Part shown: in pieces, positions 1 to 6,266 of the stretch
How the letters are laid out: every line of letters begins with the position of its first letter
How positions within the stretch are numbered: position 1 is the first letter of the stretch
Virus record (IMG/VR): IMGVR_UViG_3300032088_000124
Location: 1 to 20,030 of that record
Source of the DNA: a virus
Reading direction: 5' to 3' (one strand)
Length of the DNA stretch: 20,030 nucleotides
Position numbers and translations under genes: made by a program
Notes under the pieces: generated by a model
Database searches by the model: none
What the model was told of the DNA's origin: nothing
Seen by the model: only the letters and a program-made list of their open reading frames with translations

Positions 1-372
1 CAGACGATATACGTCTCCCCCTTTCAAGCAAGGAAGTACCTTGCTACGTTTACGAACTATTTAATAGAGTTTACGAGTCAGGCAACAAGCGAGAAGTTCA
101 TTGTGGTTCTTGATGTGGTAAAAGACAATGCTAGATACACAAAAGCAACGATAGGAACTCACAACAATTCCCCCATAACAGGAGACATTAAGATGACAGA
201 TACAGGGTTCTATACTTATCGAATACTAGGACAGAATTCAGGCTCTAATTTAGACCCTACAGACGCATCAGTAGTCGGAGAGTGTGAGGTGGGAGTTCTC
301 CAGATCATTGGAGAAGAAGCGTGGACGATTCCTAAAATTTCAATCCCTAATAATGTCGTATATTACGAATAA
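1..372 (+). CDS. Partial phage structural-type protein, 3' end
   Basis: The reading frame is open from the first base and ends with TAA, so this is the last 124 codons of a gene starting before the window. The sequence is beta-rich with no transmembrane segment. It alternates Thr/Tyr/Ile strands and contains a YTYRILGQNS stretch followed by NLDPTDASVVGECEVGVLQI. I recall similar sequences as small conserved proteins near virion genes of Bacteroidota phages, but I cannot name a function. The GTG near position 103 gives a nominal start, but the frame continues upstream with good coding character, so it is not the true start. The portal ATG follows the stop directly, which implies one virion operon. 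A head or tail surface role is inference from position only. Confidence 0.75.
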   Translation, partial: QTIYVSPFQARKYLATFTNYLIEFTSQATSEKFIVVLDVVKDNARYTKATIGTHNNSPITGDIKMTDTGFYTYRILGQNSGSNLDPTDASVVGECEVGVLQIIGEEAWTIPKISIPNNVVYYE

Positions 373-2139
373 ATGGACATACTTAAACTAGCACAATACG
401 TCCCAAAGTCATATGAAGAGAAGTCTTCAGGCAAAGGGTGGATAAACTACGGAGACGACAACCTGTATCCGCAGTATTTAGTTGACCTGTATCAAAAGTC
501 AGGCACTCATAACGCTCTATGTACCTCAATAGCATATATGATATTCGGGGAGGGTCTAAAAACAGACAGCCTTGACGCTCGTCTCAAGATGGAGGAATGG
601 AGTCTTAACGATGAAATCCGCAAAGCGTGTCTAGATTTAAAGATACAAGGGGGGTTCGCATTAGAAATCATCTATTCTATAGACAGAACGACCATATCTA
701 AGGTCAGGCACCTTCCTTTCGAGAATATACGCTCAGGAGAGGTAAATGACAGGGAAGAGGTGGAATTCTATTACTATTCTAGAGATTGGGCAGACAAAAG
801 ATGTGAACCTGAAGAGGTGCATTGTTTCGACCCTTCCAAGAGTAAGAAGTTTCCTGTTCAAATTCTCTACGTCAAGCCGTTCTCTGTGGGGTCTTTTGCC
901 TATCCTTCTGTAGATTATCAGGGAAGCATCTCCTATATTGAGCTGGACAAAGAGATTGCATCGTATCACATCTCAAACATACGCTCAGGACTCGCTCCCT
1001 CGTATGTCATTTCGTTTCTTAACGGCTCTCCTCCTGTAGAGGAACGCAACCGCATCAGAAACGACATAGAGAGTCAACTCGCAGGAGCTACAAACGCAGG
1101 GAAGTTCATCATAACGTATTCAGACCAACCTGACAGGAAGCCTTCCTTTGAGCCTTTCCCATTAACGGACGCAGACAAGCAGTATCAGTTTCTCTCAACG
1201 GAAACTACAGACAAGATTATGGTCGGTCACAGGGTAGTCTCTCCTGCTATGTTTGGAGTTAAGACAGCAGGACAGCTAGGAAGCACTCAAGAGCTAGAGG
1301 TAGCATCTCAACTATTCGAGCGTCAGGTCATCTTACCCTTTCAGAAAGTAGTTGATAAGGCTGTGAAGTCTATTTTTAGAGCCGCAGGGATACTCGACCC
1401 TGTCAAGCTACATAAGACCCCCCCTATAGTAGTCCAAGCCTCTCAGAACGCTCCTATCAAGTCAGAGCTATCAGAAGACGACATACTAGACCTAGACCTA
1501 GCTGTGAACTCTTTAATAGAAGCAGGAGAGGTAATGAGCGATGAGTGGGAATGCATAGACTCAAGAAGGGTAAACTATGAAGAGGAGGAGAAACAGGATG
1601 CGCTTTGGTCATTTGCTAGAGTTATAGGAGGAGGAAGAGATGAAAGCGACCCCTCACAGGTCTCTAAACAAGACAACAAACTCATAAAAATTCGCTACGC
1701 TTATATGCCTAAAAACTTAGGGGGTTTCGGAGTGAATCCAAGCACAGGAGAAGAGTATAAAAGCAGAGACTTCTGTACTAAGATGGTCAACGCAGGTAAC
1801 AAAGTTTGGGCAAAGGAGCAGATAGAACTAGCATCTTCAAAAGCCGTCAATAGAGGATGGGGAGCAGGAGGAGCAAATACATACGACCTCTTTTTAAACC
1901 ATTGTTCTAAGGACAAATTCTACAAGGGAGGAGGTAGCTGTCAACATTTTTGGCAGAGAATGACCTATCTCAAGAAAGGCAACAAGAAGATAAGCGTCAA
2001 CCAAGCAAAGAAGATAATGAGAGAGGCAGGATATGACCCTATGGAGGTCAATAGTCCCAAAGTCGCAAAGCGTCCACGCGATATGGATGGGAGAGGGTTT
2101 GTAGATGGGCGCGGAAATTGGACAACACCTAGAAACTAA
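373..2139 (+). CDS. Phage portal protein with C-terminal Cys/His domain
   Basis: 588 residues. Residues about 20-350 look like a portal: an N-terminal WINYGDDNLYPQYLVDLY segment, then a central part with ISYIELDKEIASYHI and, near residues 275-335, TTDKIMVGHRVVSPAMFG followed by a helical stem-like stretch. The portal is the dodecameric ring at the capsid vertex through which terminase packages DNA and to which the tail attaches. After an acidic linker (about 360-430), residues 435-550 form a separate module with SRDFCTKM, VNRGWGAGG, YDLF and GGGSCQHFW (C468, C523, H525). That pattern resembles the C-terminal region of MuF-type head proteins. I recall the same fusion in other Bacteroidota phages. 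The next gene starts inside the stop (TAATG). The portal call is firm; the C-terminal relationship is inference. Confidence 0.88.
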   Translation: MDILKLAQYVPKSYEEKSSGKGWINYGDDNLYPQYLVDLYQKSGTHNALCTSIAYMIFGEGLKTDSLDARLKMEEWSLNDEIRKACLDLKIQGGFALEIIYSIDRTTISKVRHLPFENIRSGEVNDREEVEFYYYSRDWADKRCEPEEVHCFDPSKSKKFPVQILYVKPFSVGSFAYPSVDYQGSISYIELDKEIASYHISNIRSGLAPSYVISFLNGSPPVEERNRIRNDIESQLAGATNAGKFIITYSDQPDRKPSFEPFPLTDADKQYQFLSTETTDKIMVGHRVVSPAMFGVKTAGQLGSTQELEVASQLFERQVILPFQKVVDKAVKSIFRAAGILDPVKLHKTPPIVVQASQNAPIKSELSEDDILDLDLAVNSLIEAGEVMSDEWECIDSRRVNYEEEEKQDALWSFARVIGGGRDESDPSQVSKQDNKLIKIRYAYMPKNLGGFGVNPSTGEEYKSRDFCTKMVNAGNKVWAKEQIELASSKAVNRGWGAGGANTYDLFLNHCSKDKFYKGGGSCQHFWQRMTYLKKGNKKISVNQAKKIMREAGYDPMEVNSPKVAKRPRDMDGRGFVDGRGNWTTPRN

Positions 2140-2702
2140 TGGGACTAACTACAGAAGTATTATTTGTCAATCCTGACTACTTAAAAAGACTAACCAATCT
2201 GAACGGCTCAGTAGAGGATTCCTATGTCATCCCGTCGGTTATTATCGTACAGGATAAAATTCTACAGCAGTATCTAGGGACAAATTTGATGGAAGCACTA
2301 CTAGCTCATATTAAGGCAGGGACTCTAGCAGGTAATGATGAGATTCTAGTAGATGACTATGTCAGGAAGTGTGTCGCGTGGTGGACTATGGTGGATTTGA
2401 TTCCTAGCCTATACGTAAAGATTGACAACGGAGGTCTAGTCATAAGAATGGCTGAAAATACCACACCAATTTCTTCAGCTGACTTGCATAGGGAAATAGA
2501 AAGAGCGCGACAGAACGCTCAATTTTACACCGAGAGACTTGTCTCATATCTATGTCAGAACTCTAGTCTGTATCCTGCTTATTCGACAAACTCAGGAAGC
2601 GATATGAGTCCCGTCAGAGAAACATACAACCAAAATGGAATGACTTACTCTTTCGGTCAAGAGGGGGAAACATTAAAGACGCTTAGAGGTCTATTAAAAT
2701 GA
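2139..2702 (+). CDS. Probable head-tail connector (DUF6712-like)
   Basis: 187 residues, mostly helical. An early segment (about residues 30-60) reads YVIPSVIIVQDKILQQYLGTNLMEALL, matching the pattern of DUF6712-like proteins of Bacteroidota phages and of gp6-type connectors, in which helices pack around a ring adaptor. The middle has VRKCVAWWTMVDLIPSL and the C-terminal half a helix rich in Arg/Glu (DLHREIERARQNAQFYTERLVSYL). It lies directly after the portal with a TAATG overlap, the usual place for the adaptor that docks under the portal. No catalytic motif is visible. Family resemblance is from memory of sequence pattern; the connector role is inferred from fold type and position. Confidence 0.6.
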   Translation: MGLTTEVLFVNPDYLKRLTNLNGSVEDSYVIPSVIIVQDKILQQYLGTNLMEALLAHIKAGTLAGNDEILVDDYVRKCVAWWTMVDLIPSLYVKIDNGGLVIRMAENTTPISSADLHREIERARQNAQFYTERLVSYLCQNSSLYPAYSTNSGSDMSPVRETYNQNGMTYSFGQEGETLKTLRGLLK

Positions 2703-2872
2703 ACAGAAAAGAAAATGTACAACTCTTAAAGGATTGGATAAAAAACTATGGAGACAATTATACAGACCCTCATAAGCCTAATACCGAGCCTCCTCGCTGT
2801 AGTGGGTGTGTATGTGAACCTGACGAGAGAAGTGGAGAGACTGAGGGGGCGTGTGTTCAGCCTAGAGAGTGA
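2699..2872 (+). CDS. Small overlapping ORF, 57 aa, unknown
   Basis: Starts at an ATGA overlap with the connector stop, the coupling used throughout this genome, and encodes 57 residues beginning MNRKENVQLLKDWIKNYGDN. The first 25 residues look like an ordinary amphipathic helix. The rest is Pro/Cys/Glu-rich (RCSGCVCEPDE) and is read through the start of the next gene in another frame, so its composition is partly dictated by that gene. About 125 nt overlap with the 2748-2957 gene. Nested small genes beside an endolysin recall Rz/Rz1 spanin pairs, but I see no lipobox or signal peptide, so I do not call it a spanin. Without this ORF there would be a 45-nt gap between genes that are otherwise joined. 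Real gene status is uncertain. Confidence 0.45.
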   Translation: MNRKENVQLLKDWIKNYGDNYTDPHKPNTEPPRCSGCVCEPDERSGETEGACVQPRE

Positions 2873-2957
2873 CAGAGATGAGGTTAAGCTATTAGTGAAG
2901 GAATGCATTGACGGAATCCAAGAACTCAAAATCTTACTAGCTAAGAAAGGAATATGA
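2748..2957 (+). CDS. Membrane-anchored coiled-coil protein, 69 aa
   Basis: The 69-residue product has one N-terminal hydrophobic helix (about residues 4-23, IIQTLISLIPSLLAVVGVYV), then a charged heptad-like helix (TREVERLRGRVFSLESDRDEVKLLVKE) and a short C-terminal helix. This topology, a membrane anchor with a periplasmic or cytoplasmic coiled coil, is common among small phage lysis-associated proteins such as inner-membrane spanin subunits and accessory holins. Its stop overlaps the endolysin start by an ATGA junction, so it is translated with the peptidase. A lysis role is inference from topology and neighbour. The start is the first ATG in frame and lies inside the small ORF at 2699-2872. 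Confidence 0.72.
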   Translation: METIIQTLISLIPSLLAVVGVYVNLTREVERLRGRVFSLESDRDEVKLLVKECIDGIQELKILLAKKGI

Positions 2958-3331
2958 ACAAACTCAAATACTTTAAGTTGTCAGAATTTGACTCCCCCGA
3001 TTGTGAAGGATCTGGAGAAATGATGGAGGAGGAATTCCTTGAAAGGTTAGATGTAGCACGAGATATTGCAGGTTTTCCCTTCATAGTAAATTCAGGATTT
3101 AGAACGATTTCTCACAATAAAGCACTAAAGGAGAAAGGCTACAAAGTAGCTAAAAATAGTTCTCATCTTTTGGGATGGGCAGCAGACCTGCATTGTGGAA
3201 GTGGAAAACGTAGATTCTTAATGATTGAAGCACTTCTTGACGCAGGATTCACGAGGCTAGGGGTGGGGGATTCGTTCATTCACGTGGATTGCGACCCTGA
3301 GAAGCCTCAGATGACTATATGGACGTATTAA
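2954..3331 (+). CDS. Peptidase M15A-type endolysin
   Basis: 125 residues, the usual size of phage M15A (zinc D-Ala-D-Ala carboxypeptidase-like) endolysins. It carries the family zinc signature: S70-H71 with GWAAD ending at D78 (SxHxxGxAxD), and the C-terminal FIHVD with H110 and D112. H71, D78 and H110 are the expected metal ligands. The substrate is peptide cross-links of the host cell wall, cut at lysis. The N-terminal FKLSEFDSPDC segment and NSGFR turn are also typical. There is no signal peptide, so export would depend on a holin; two membrane proteins nearby are candidates. It starts at an ATGA overlap, and an AAGGAAT just upstream is one of the few Shine-Dalgarno-like stretches in the window. 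Confidence 0.9.
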   Translation: MNKLKYFKLSEFDSPDCEGSGEMMEEEFLERLDVARDIAGFPFIVNSGFRTISHNKALKEKGYKVAKNSSHLLGWAADLHCGSGKRRFLMIEALLDAGFTRLGVGDSFIHVDCDPEKPQMTIWTY

Positions 3332-3337
3332 CCCCCT

Positions 3338-4045
3338 ATGAGACCTCGACTATCAGGAAACAAATTAGAGGCATTTAAACGGCTTACAAGGGACGAGAGG
3401 CGTATCCTAGTAATAGGAGACCTACACGAGCCTTTTTGCTTAGACGGATACCTAGAATTCTGTCAGAAGACCTACGCAAATTTTAATTGTAATCAGGTTA
3501 TATTTATAGGGGATATTTTAGACAACGCATTTGCCTCATTTCACGAAACTCAGGCAGAACTTCCATCGGGTCAGGATGAGCTAGATTACGCCATAGCTAA
3601 GATTCACAAATGGAGGGACGCCTTCCCTGTTGCTGATGTAATCATAGGCAATCACGACAGAATAATTGCGAGAAAATTAGTCAGATCTGGAGTGCCTCAA
3701 AAATGGCTCAAATCATTCAACGAAGTTCTAGGTACTAATTGGAATTGGACTGAGCGCATTGTCTACGATGGGGTGCAATATCTTCACGGAGAAGGAGGAA
3801 CTGCACGAACTAAAATGAAGGCAGATATGATGTCGACTATACAGGGGCATATTCACACTCAATGCTATGTTGAATGGAGTTCAGGTTCAAAACGATGTCT
3901 ATCTATGCAGGTAGGGTGTGGAGTCGATAGGGAAAGTCTAGCTATGTCCTACGCCAAAGCATTCAAATTTCAACAGATAGCCTGTGGAGTAGTTATCGGA
4001 GGACATACAGCAATCAATGTAATGATGAACCCCCCCAACTTATGA
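3338..4045 (+). CDS. Calcineurin-like metallophosphoesterase
   Basis: 235 residues with the complete metallophosphoesterase motif set in order: GDLH (D28, H30), GDILD (D59), GNHD (N105-D107), YLHG (H150) and GHIH (H171, H173). These bind two metal ions and hydrolyse phosphomono- or diesters. The real substrate cannot be told from sequence. Phage enzymes of this fold include nucleotide and nucleic-acid phosphatases. It sits between the endolysin and two small membrane proteins, an unusual place for a DNA-processing enzyme, and is co-translated with the 24-residue peptide after it by an ATGA overlap. The ATG follows a short C-rich stretch six bases after the endolysin stop, with no Shine-Dalgarno sequence. 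Confidence 0.9.
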   Translation: MRPRLSGNKLEAFKRLTRDERRILVIGDLHEPFCLDGYLEFCQKTYANFNCNQVIFIGDILDNAFASFHETQAELPSGQDELDYAIAKIHKWRDAFPVADVIIGNHDRIIARKLVRSGVPQKWLKSFNEVLGTNWNWTERIVYDGVQYLHGEGGTARTKMKADMMSTIQGHIHTQCYVEWSSGSKRCLSMQVGCGVDRESLAMSYAKAFKFQQIACGVVIGGHTAINVMMNPPNL

Positions 4046-4116
4046 GCATAGTCTACACCTCATTAATTCTAGCAATATCAGCAGGAATCTTGATACTAAC
4101 CTTAACCAATGAATAA
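4042..4116 (+). CDS. 24-aa single-helix membrane peptide
   Basis: The ATG overlaps the phosphoesterase stop (ATGA) and the ORF ends inside the start of the next gene. It encodes 24 residues, nearly all one hydrophobic helix: MSIVYTSLILAISAGILILT followed by LTNE. Such tiny membrane peptides in lysis regions can act as pinholins or antiholins, but this is inference from topology. Support for a real gene is its coupling on both sides and the fact that it exactly fills the gap of about 65 nt between two good genes. Too short for a family assignment. Confidence 0.55.
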   Translation: MSIVYTSLILAISAGILILTLTNE

Positions 4117-4327
4117 GCAACTAATAGAGATACTAAAGGCGTTTGACCTCAGTCAACTTCTTAAAGGCAAAGGAGACCTTCGCAGATGGAGTGCAAAGCG
4201 TACTATAGGGGGTCTGATTGTGGTCTATGCCCTGACGAGTATGGACGGAGCAATAACAACGAACGGAATCCTCCTCTGTTGTGTGGGAATTCTCCCTCTT
4301 TGCCTGTCATTCCTGGAGAAAGACTAG
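4109..4327 (+). CDS. Two-helix membrane protein, holin-like
   Basis: 72 residues. An N-terminal amphipathic, basic segment (about residues 1-30) is followed by two hydrophobic stretches, about 33-48 (IGGLIVVYALTSMDGA) and 53-69 (GILLCCVGILPLCLSFL), ending in EKD. Two short transmembrane helices with charged ends fit a class II-like holin. Together with the M15 endolysin 0.8 kb upstream this suggests the holin of the system. No sequence family is recognised, and other membrane roles are possible. It is the last gene before the terminator at 4348-4378, so the structural and lysis operon ends here. Confidence 0.6.
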   Translation: MNKQLIEILKAFDLSQLLKGKGDLRRWSAKRTIGGLIVVYALTSMDGAITTNGILLCCVGILPLCLSFLEKD

Positions 4328-4347
4328 AAAAATTTAGCTGTGTTTGA

Positions 4348-4378
4348 GAAGCCTCTGCGTTTGTGGGGGTTTCTTTTT
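4348..4378 (+). terminator. Intrinsic terminator
   Basis: GAAGCCTC (4348-4355) pairs with GGGGTTTC (4366-4373), 8 bp with two G-T wobbles and a 10-nt loop, followed at once by TTTTT. It lies 20 nt after the holin-like gene and before a gap that contains a promoter-like site. It is the only hairpin in the window with a proper U-tract and marks the end of the head/lysis transcription unit. Confidence 0.8.
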
Positions 4379-4466
4379 GCCCTATAAAAAAAATATAAAA
4401 AAACTTTGCCTTGTGAACCCCTGTTTATGCTAAAAAAACCAAAACCACACCCTAAGAACACAAAAT

Positions 4467-4474
4467 TAAGTTTG
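4467..4474 (+). promoter_or_regulatory. Bacteroidota-type -7 element (TAnnTTTG)
   Basis: TAAGTTTG matches the TAnnTTTG -7 consensus of Bacteroidota primary-sigma promoters exactly, in the AT-rich gap after the terminator and before the early-type gene block. A clear -33 TTG at the right distance is missing, and the predicted start of transcription (about 4481) would fall on or just after the annotated ATG at 4479. Translation would then start on a leaderless message or at the next in-frame Met (4506). A TATAAT also overlaps it at 4475-4480. Weak call. Confidence 0.35.
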
Positions 4475-4478
4475 TATA

Positions 4479-4730
4479 ATGGAATGTTATGACTATCTTA
4501 GCCGTATGTATAACAACAACACACACACAATTAAGCGCAGCATTATTGAAATAATAAAGCAAAACTGCGAACTAGATAAAACAATTAAACACAAAATCAA
4601 TCAGAAGTATTCTATTGAATGGCTTGAGTCAGATGACACTTGGTCAGTAGTTAATGCTTTTGGTTTTGGTTGCTTTTCAAGTATTGATTTCGATGAATGC
4701 AAAAAAACAATAAAACTAATGTCAAAATGA
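4479..4730 (+). CDS. Small protein of unknown function, 83 aa
   Basis: The product has an N-terminal helix region rich in Asn/Thr/Lys (NNNTHTIKRSIIEIIKQNCEL) and a C-terminal half with aromatic residues (IEWLESDDTWSVVNAFGFGCFSSIDFDECKK). I recognise no family. Codon use is more A/T-rich than the neighbouring virion genes (AAT, AAA, TTT frequent), unlike most of the window, which may mark recent acquisition or early-gene bias. It is the first gene after the terminator and probably leads the early operon. The start could be the ATG at 4479 or the one at 4506 if transcription starts at the promoter-like element. The stop overlaps the next ATG. Confidence 0.65.
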   Translation: MECYDYLSRMYNNNTHTIKRSIIEIIKQNCELDKTIKHKINQKYSIEWLESDDTWSVVNAFGFGCFSSIDFDECKKTIKLMSK

Positions 4731-4840
4731 AACACATCATTGAAAAAATGCGAGAGATTGCAGAGTTGGAATCTCAAATAAGAGAGAAAAAGAAAGAGAT
4801 TGAAATTTTAATGAACAAAGAAGAAAACAAATCAAAATGA
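4727..4840 (+). CDS. 37-aa coiled-coil peptide
   Basis: ATGA overlaps on both sides (with 4479-4730 and 4837-5259) frame a 37-residue ORF. Its product is one continuous charged helix: MKHIIEKMREIAELESQIRE, then KKKEIEILMNKEENKSK, with heptad spacing of Ile/Leu/Met. It is probably a small oligomeric coiled coil. No function can be assigned. Without it there would be an unexplained 106-nt gap, and the coupling at both ends supports translation. Confidence 0.6.
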   Translation: MKHIIEKMREIAELESQIREKKKEIEILMNKEENKSK

Positions 4841-5259
4841 ACACAATTACATTCACATTCAAAGGGGCAGAGATAACAGACCCAACTATGGACGAGACAG
4901 GACGTTTTAAAGTCAATCCTGTAGGATACTATGGAGAGCCATATCTACTAGCATATCAGGACGCAAAGGTCATCGAATTACAGAACCTCATAGATGAGGA
5001 GATAGTAGGGAACTTTTGCCTAGAGGACACAAGCTACTCAAATGACCTCTGTCGCTCTCTGACTATTTTCAAGGGAGATTCATCTATTCAAATCTTCACG
5101 CCAAATCATCCTGATTCTGATGAGGAGAATGAGCAATTTGACACCTACTCTGTAATGTTTGAGGATGCAGAAGGTCTCATATCAAACACCCTAGACGGAG
5201 AGAGCAATCTCACTTATGTCATTGACAAGATTCAGGACTTAATGGATGAGATGAAGTAA
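4837..5259 (+). CDS. Acidic protein of unknown function, 140 aa
   Basis: 140 residues, strongly acidic (NHPDSDEENEQFDTYSV near residue 95), with no membrane segment and no motif I recognise. The N-terminus MNTITFTFKGAEITDPT and the block GRFKVNPVGYYGEPYLLAY look like a beta-rich fold, and the C-terminus (LTYVIDKIQDLMDEMK) is helical. Small acidic early phage proteins are often host-takeover factors or DNA mimics, but nothing specific is visible here. It is followed by a 76-nt gap that holds the tRNA-like mini-helix and a hairpin. Confidence 0.75.
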   Translation: MNTITFTFKGAEITDPTMDETGRFKVNPVGYYGEPYLLAYQDAKVIELQNLIDEEIVGNFCLEDTSYSNDLCRSLTIFKGDSSIQIFTPNHPDSDEENEQFDTYSVMFEDAEGLISNTLDGESNLTYVIDKIQDLMDEMK

Positions 5260-5260
5260 A

Positions 5261-5305
5261 TATCTGAATGGTTCTAGAGGGGTTCGATTCCCCTCGCAGA
5301 TACTA
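5261..5305 (+). ncRNA. tRNA-like acceptor/T-arm mini-helix
   Basis: GAGGGGTTCGATTCCCCTC (5277-5295) is a perfect tRNA T-arm with the invariant loop TTCGATT. It is flanked by TATCTG (5261-5266) and CAGATA (5297-5302), which pair perfectly like an acceptor stem, with only 10 nt (5267-5276) in place of D and anticodon arms. The 3' end continues CTA rather than CCA. Candidates are a tRNA that lost two arms, a tRNA-mimicking RNA element in the mRNA leader, or an attP core copied from the 3' end of a host tRNA. The paired 5' strand argues against a plain attP. No aminoacylation identity can be assigned. Confidence 0.6.
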
Positions 5306-5308
5306 ACC

Positions 5309-5335
5309 GCAGGACTCCTGCATAAAATCCATACA
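5309..5335 (+). promoter_or_regulatory. Leader hairpin 14 nt before start codon
   Basis: GCAGG (5309-5313) pairs with CCTGC (5317-5321) over a 3-nt loop, followed by the A-rich spacer ATAAAATCCATACA and the ATG at 5336. There is no U-tract, so it is not a terminator. Same layout as the elements at 6232, 7312 and 12331. Confidence 0.55.
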
Positions 5336-5788
5336 ATGGAACATTTAACAAAGACCATAGCTGAGGTCAAATCAGCACTAGACCAAGCGACTCAAGTCCT
5401 TGAAGAAAATCAAACGCTTAGAGAGGAGATTAAGAGCCTCAAAGAGAGTCAGACAGGCACAGCGTCCATAGAAGACCTAAAAGTCCTTGAGATGGCTTAC
5501 CAAGCAGGGAGAGACGCTGTCATAGGGCAGTTAAGGTTTGCTAGTTATGAAACTAGTCACGAGATAGAAAAATCTACTTACTCAGATGGCTTTGAAGTCT
5601 CATTTTGTAAAGAGGTAGAGATAGAGATTTCTGTGGATGCTATCATAGATGAATGTTACGAAGAGGAGGAGATGGATAGCGATGACTTTAAGAAGCTACA
5701 GGAGGACATTCAATTCACATTAAAGGCTCAACTGGAGACCGATGTCTTGAATTTAGAGCAGATAACAACTAACAAAATTGAAGCGTAA
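5336..5788 (+). CDS. Coiled-coil protein of unknown function, 150 aa
   Basis: 150 residues. Residues 1-40 form a coiled coil (TIAEVKSALDQATQVLEENQ then TLREEIKSLKES). The middle has EMAYQAGRDAVIGQL, and the C-terminal half is very acidic (DECYEEEEMDSDDFKKLQED). No family recognised. It starts after the hairpin leader rather than by coupling. Its stop overlaps the next ATG (TAATG), so it heads a three-gene run of small helical proteins (5336, 5788, 6036), which may act together. Confidence 0.72.
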   Translation: MEHLTKTIAEVKSALDQATQVLEENQTLREEIKSLKESQTGTASIEDLKVLEMAYQAGRDAVIGQLRFASYETSHEIEKSTYSDGFEVSFCKEVEIEISVDAIIDECYEEEEMDSDDFKKLQEDIQFTLKAQLETDVLNLEQITTNKIEA

Positions 5789-6036
5789 TGAATTACGAAT
5801 TTATAGAAGAACAGATAGCAGTTGTCTTGGAAGACCTTGCTTACCATCAGGAACAATTCAACAAAGCATTAGCAACTCAGGAAGGACTACAAGCGATTGA
5901 AGGAGACTTTAAGGAAAAGCTAGTAATAGAAGCAAGGGATAACGTCAAATGGTTTGGGAAGAGAATAGACCACGACAACAATATGCTTGACGTTTTATAC
6001 ACAGCTAGAGACCTAACCAATAACCCCCCGAAATAA
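5788..6036 (+). CDS. Small helical protein of unknown function, 82 aa
   Basis: 82 residues, almost all helical: an acidic first helix (FIEEQIAVVLEDLAYHQEQF) and a second with EKLVIEARDNVKWFGKRIDH, then a helix with DVLYTARDLTNN ending PPK. No membrane segment and no known motif. TAATG overlaps on both ends place it in the coupled run 5336-6200. A scaffold or adaptor role is possible, but nothing in the sequence specifies it. Confidence 0.7.
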   Translation: MNYEFIEEQIAVVLEDLAYHQEQFNKALATQEGLQAIEGDFKEKLVIEARDNVKWFGKRIDHDNNMLDVLYTARDLTNNPPK

Positions 6037-6200
6037 TGGAAGACTATAACATCAATTTCCAAGAATTACTTAACAAGATGACTCTACAAGACCTCAAGAA
6101 GTTTAAGGAGCGTCTAGGCAAAGAATTTGACAAGCGACTAGCAGAAGAAATCGCTCAACTAGAGGAGGCTAGAAACGCCTTAAATTTATTATCTAATTAA
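6036..6200 (+). CDS. 54-aa charged helical protein
   Basis: Starts at a TAATG overlap with the preceding gene and encodes 54 residues: MEDYNINFQELLNKMTLQDL, then a long Lys/Glu helix (KKFKERLGKEFDKRLAEEIA, QLEEARNALNLLSN). It looks like a helical hairpin or coiled coil. No function recognised. Coupling and regular coding character support it. It is followed by a 66-nt gap with a GC hairpin. Confidence 0.65.
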   Translation: MEDYNINFQELLNKMTLQDLKKFKERLGKEFDKRLAEEIAQLEEARNALNLLSN

Positions 6201-6231
6201 GTATAGTTTATATTACATTTACAATTAATCA

Positions 6232-6266
6232 GGGGGGCGATTCTGCTCCCCATAAATTCAAAAAAG
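6232..6266 (+). promoter_or_regulatory. Leader hairpin 15 nt before start codon
   Basis: GGGGGGC (6232-6238) pairs with GCTCCCC (6245-6251), 7 bp with one wobble and a 6-nt loop, followed by ATAAATTCAAAAAAG and the ATG at 6267. There is no U-tract. Upstream, 6201-6231 is AT-rich (TTTATATTACATTTAC) and could hold a promoter, but no clear consensus is present. Confidence 0.6.

Noticed and set aside
4427-4492. A 21-codon basic ORF (MLKKPKPHPKNTKLSLYNG) upstream of and overlapping the 4479 gene, like a leader peptide.
   Set aside because: It overlaps the promoter-like element, has low-complexity Lys/Pro content expected from A/C-rich DNA, and is not coupled to an upstream gene.
5260-5335. A complete or circularly permuted tRNA in the gap.
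   Set aside because: No D-arm or anticodon arm could be built on either side of the T-arm; only the mini-helix is supported.
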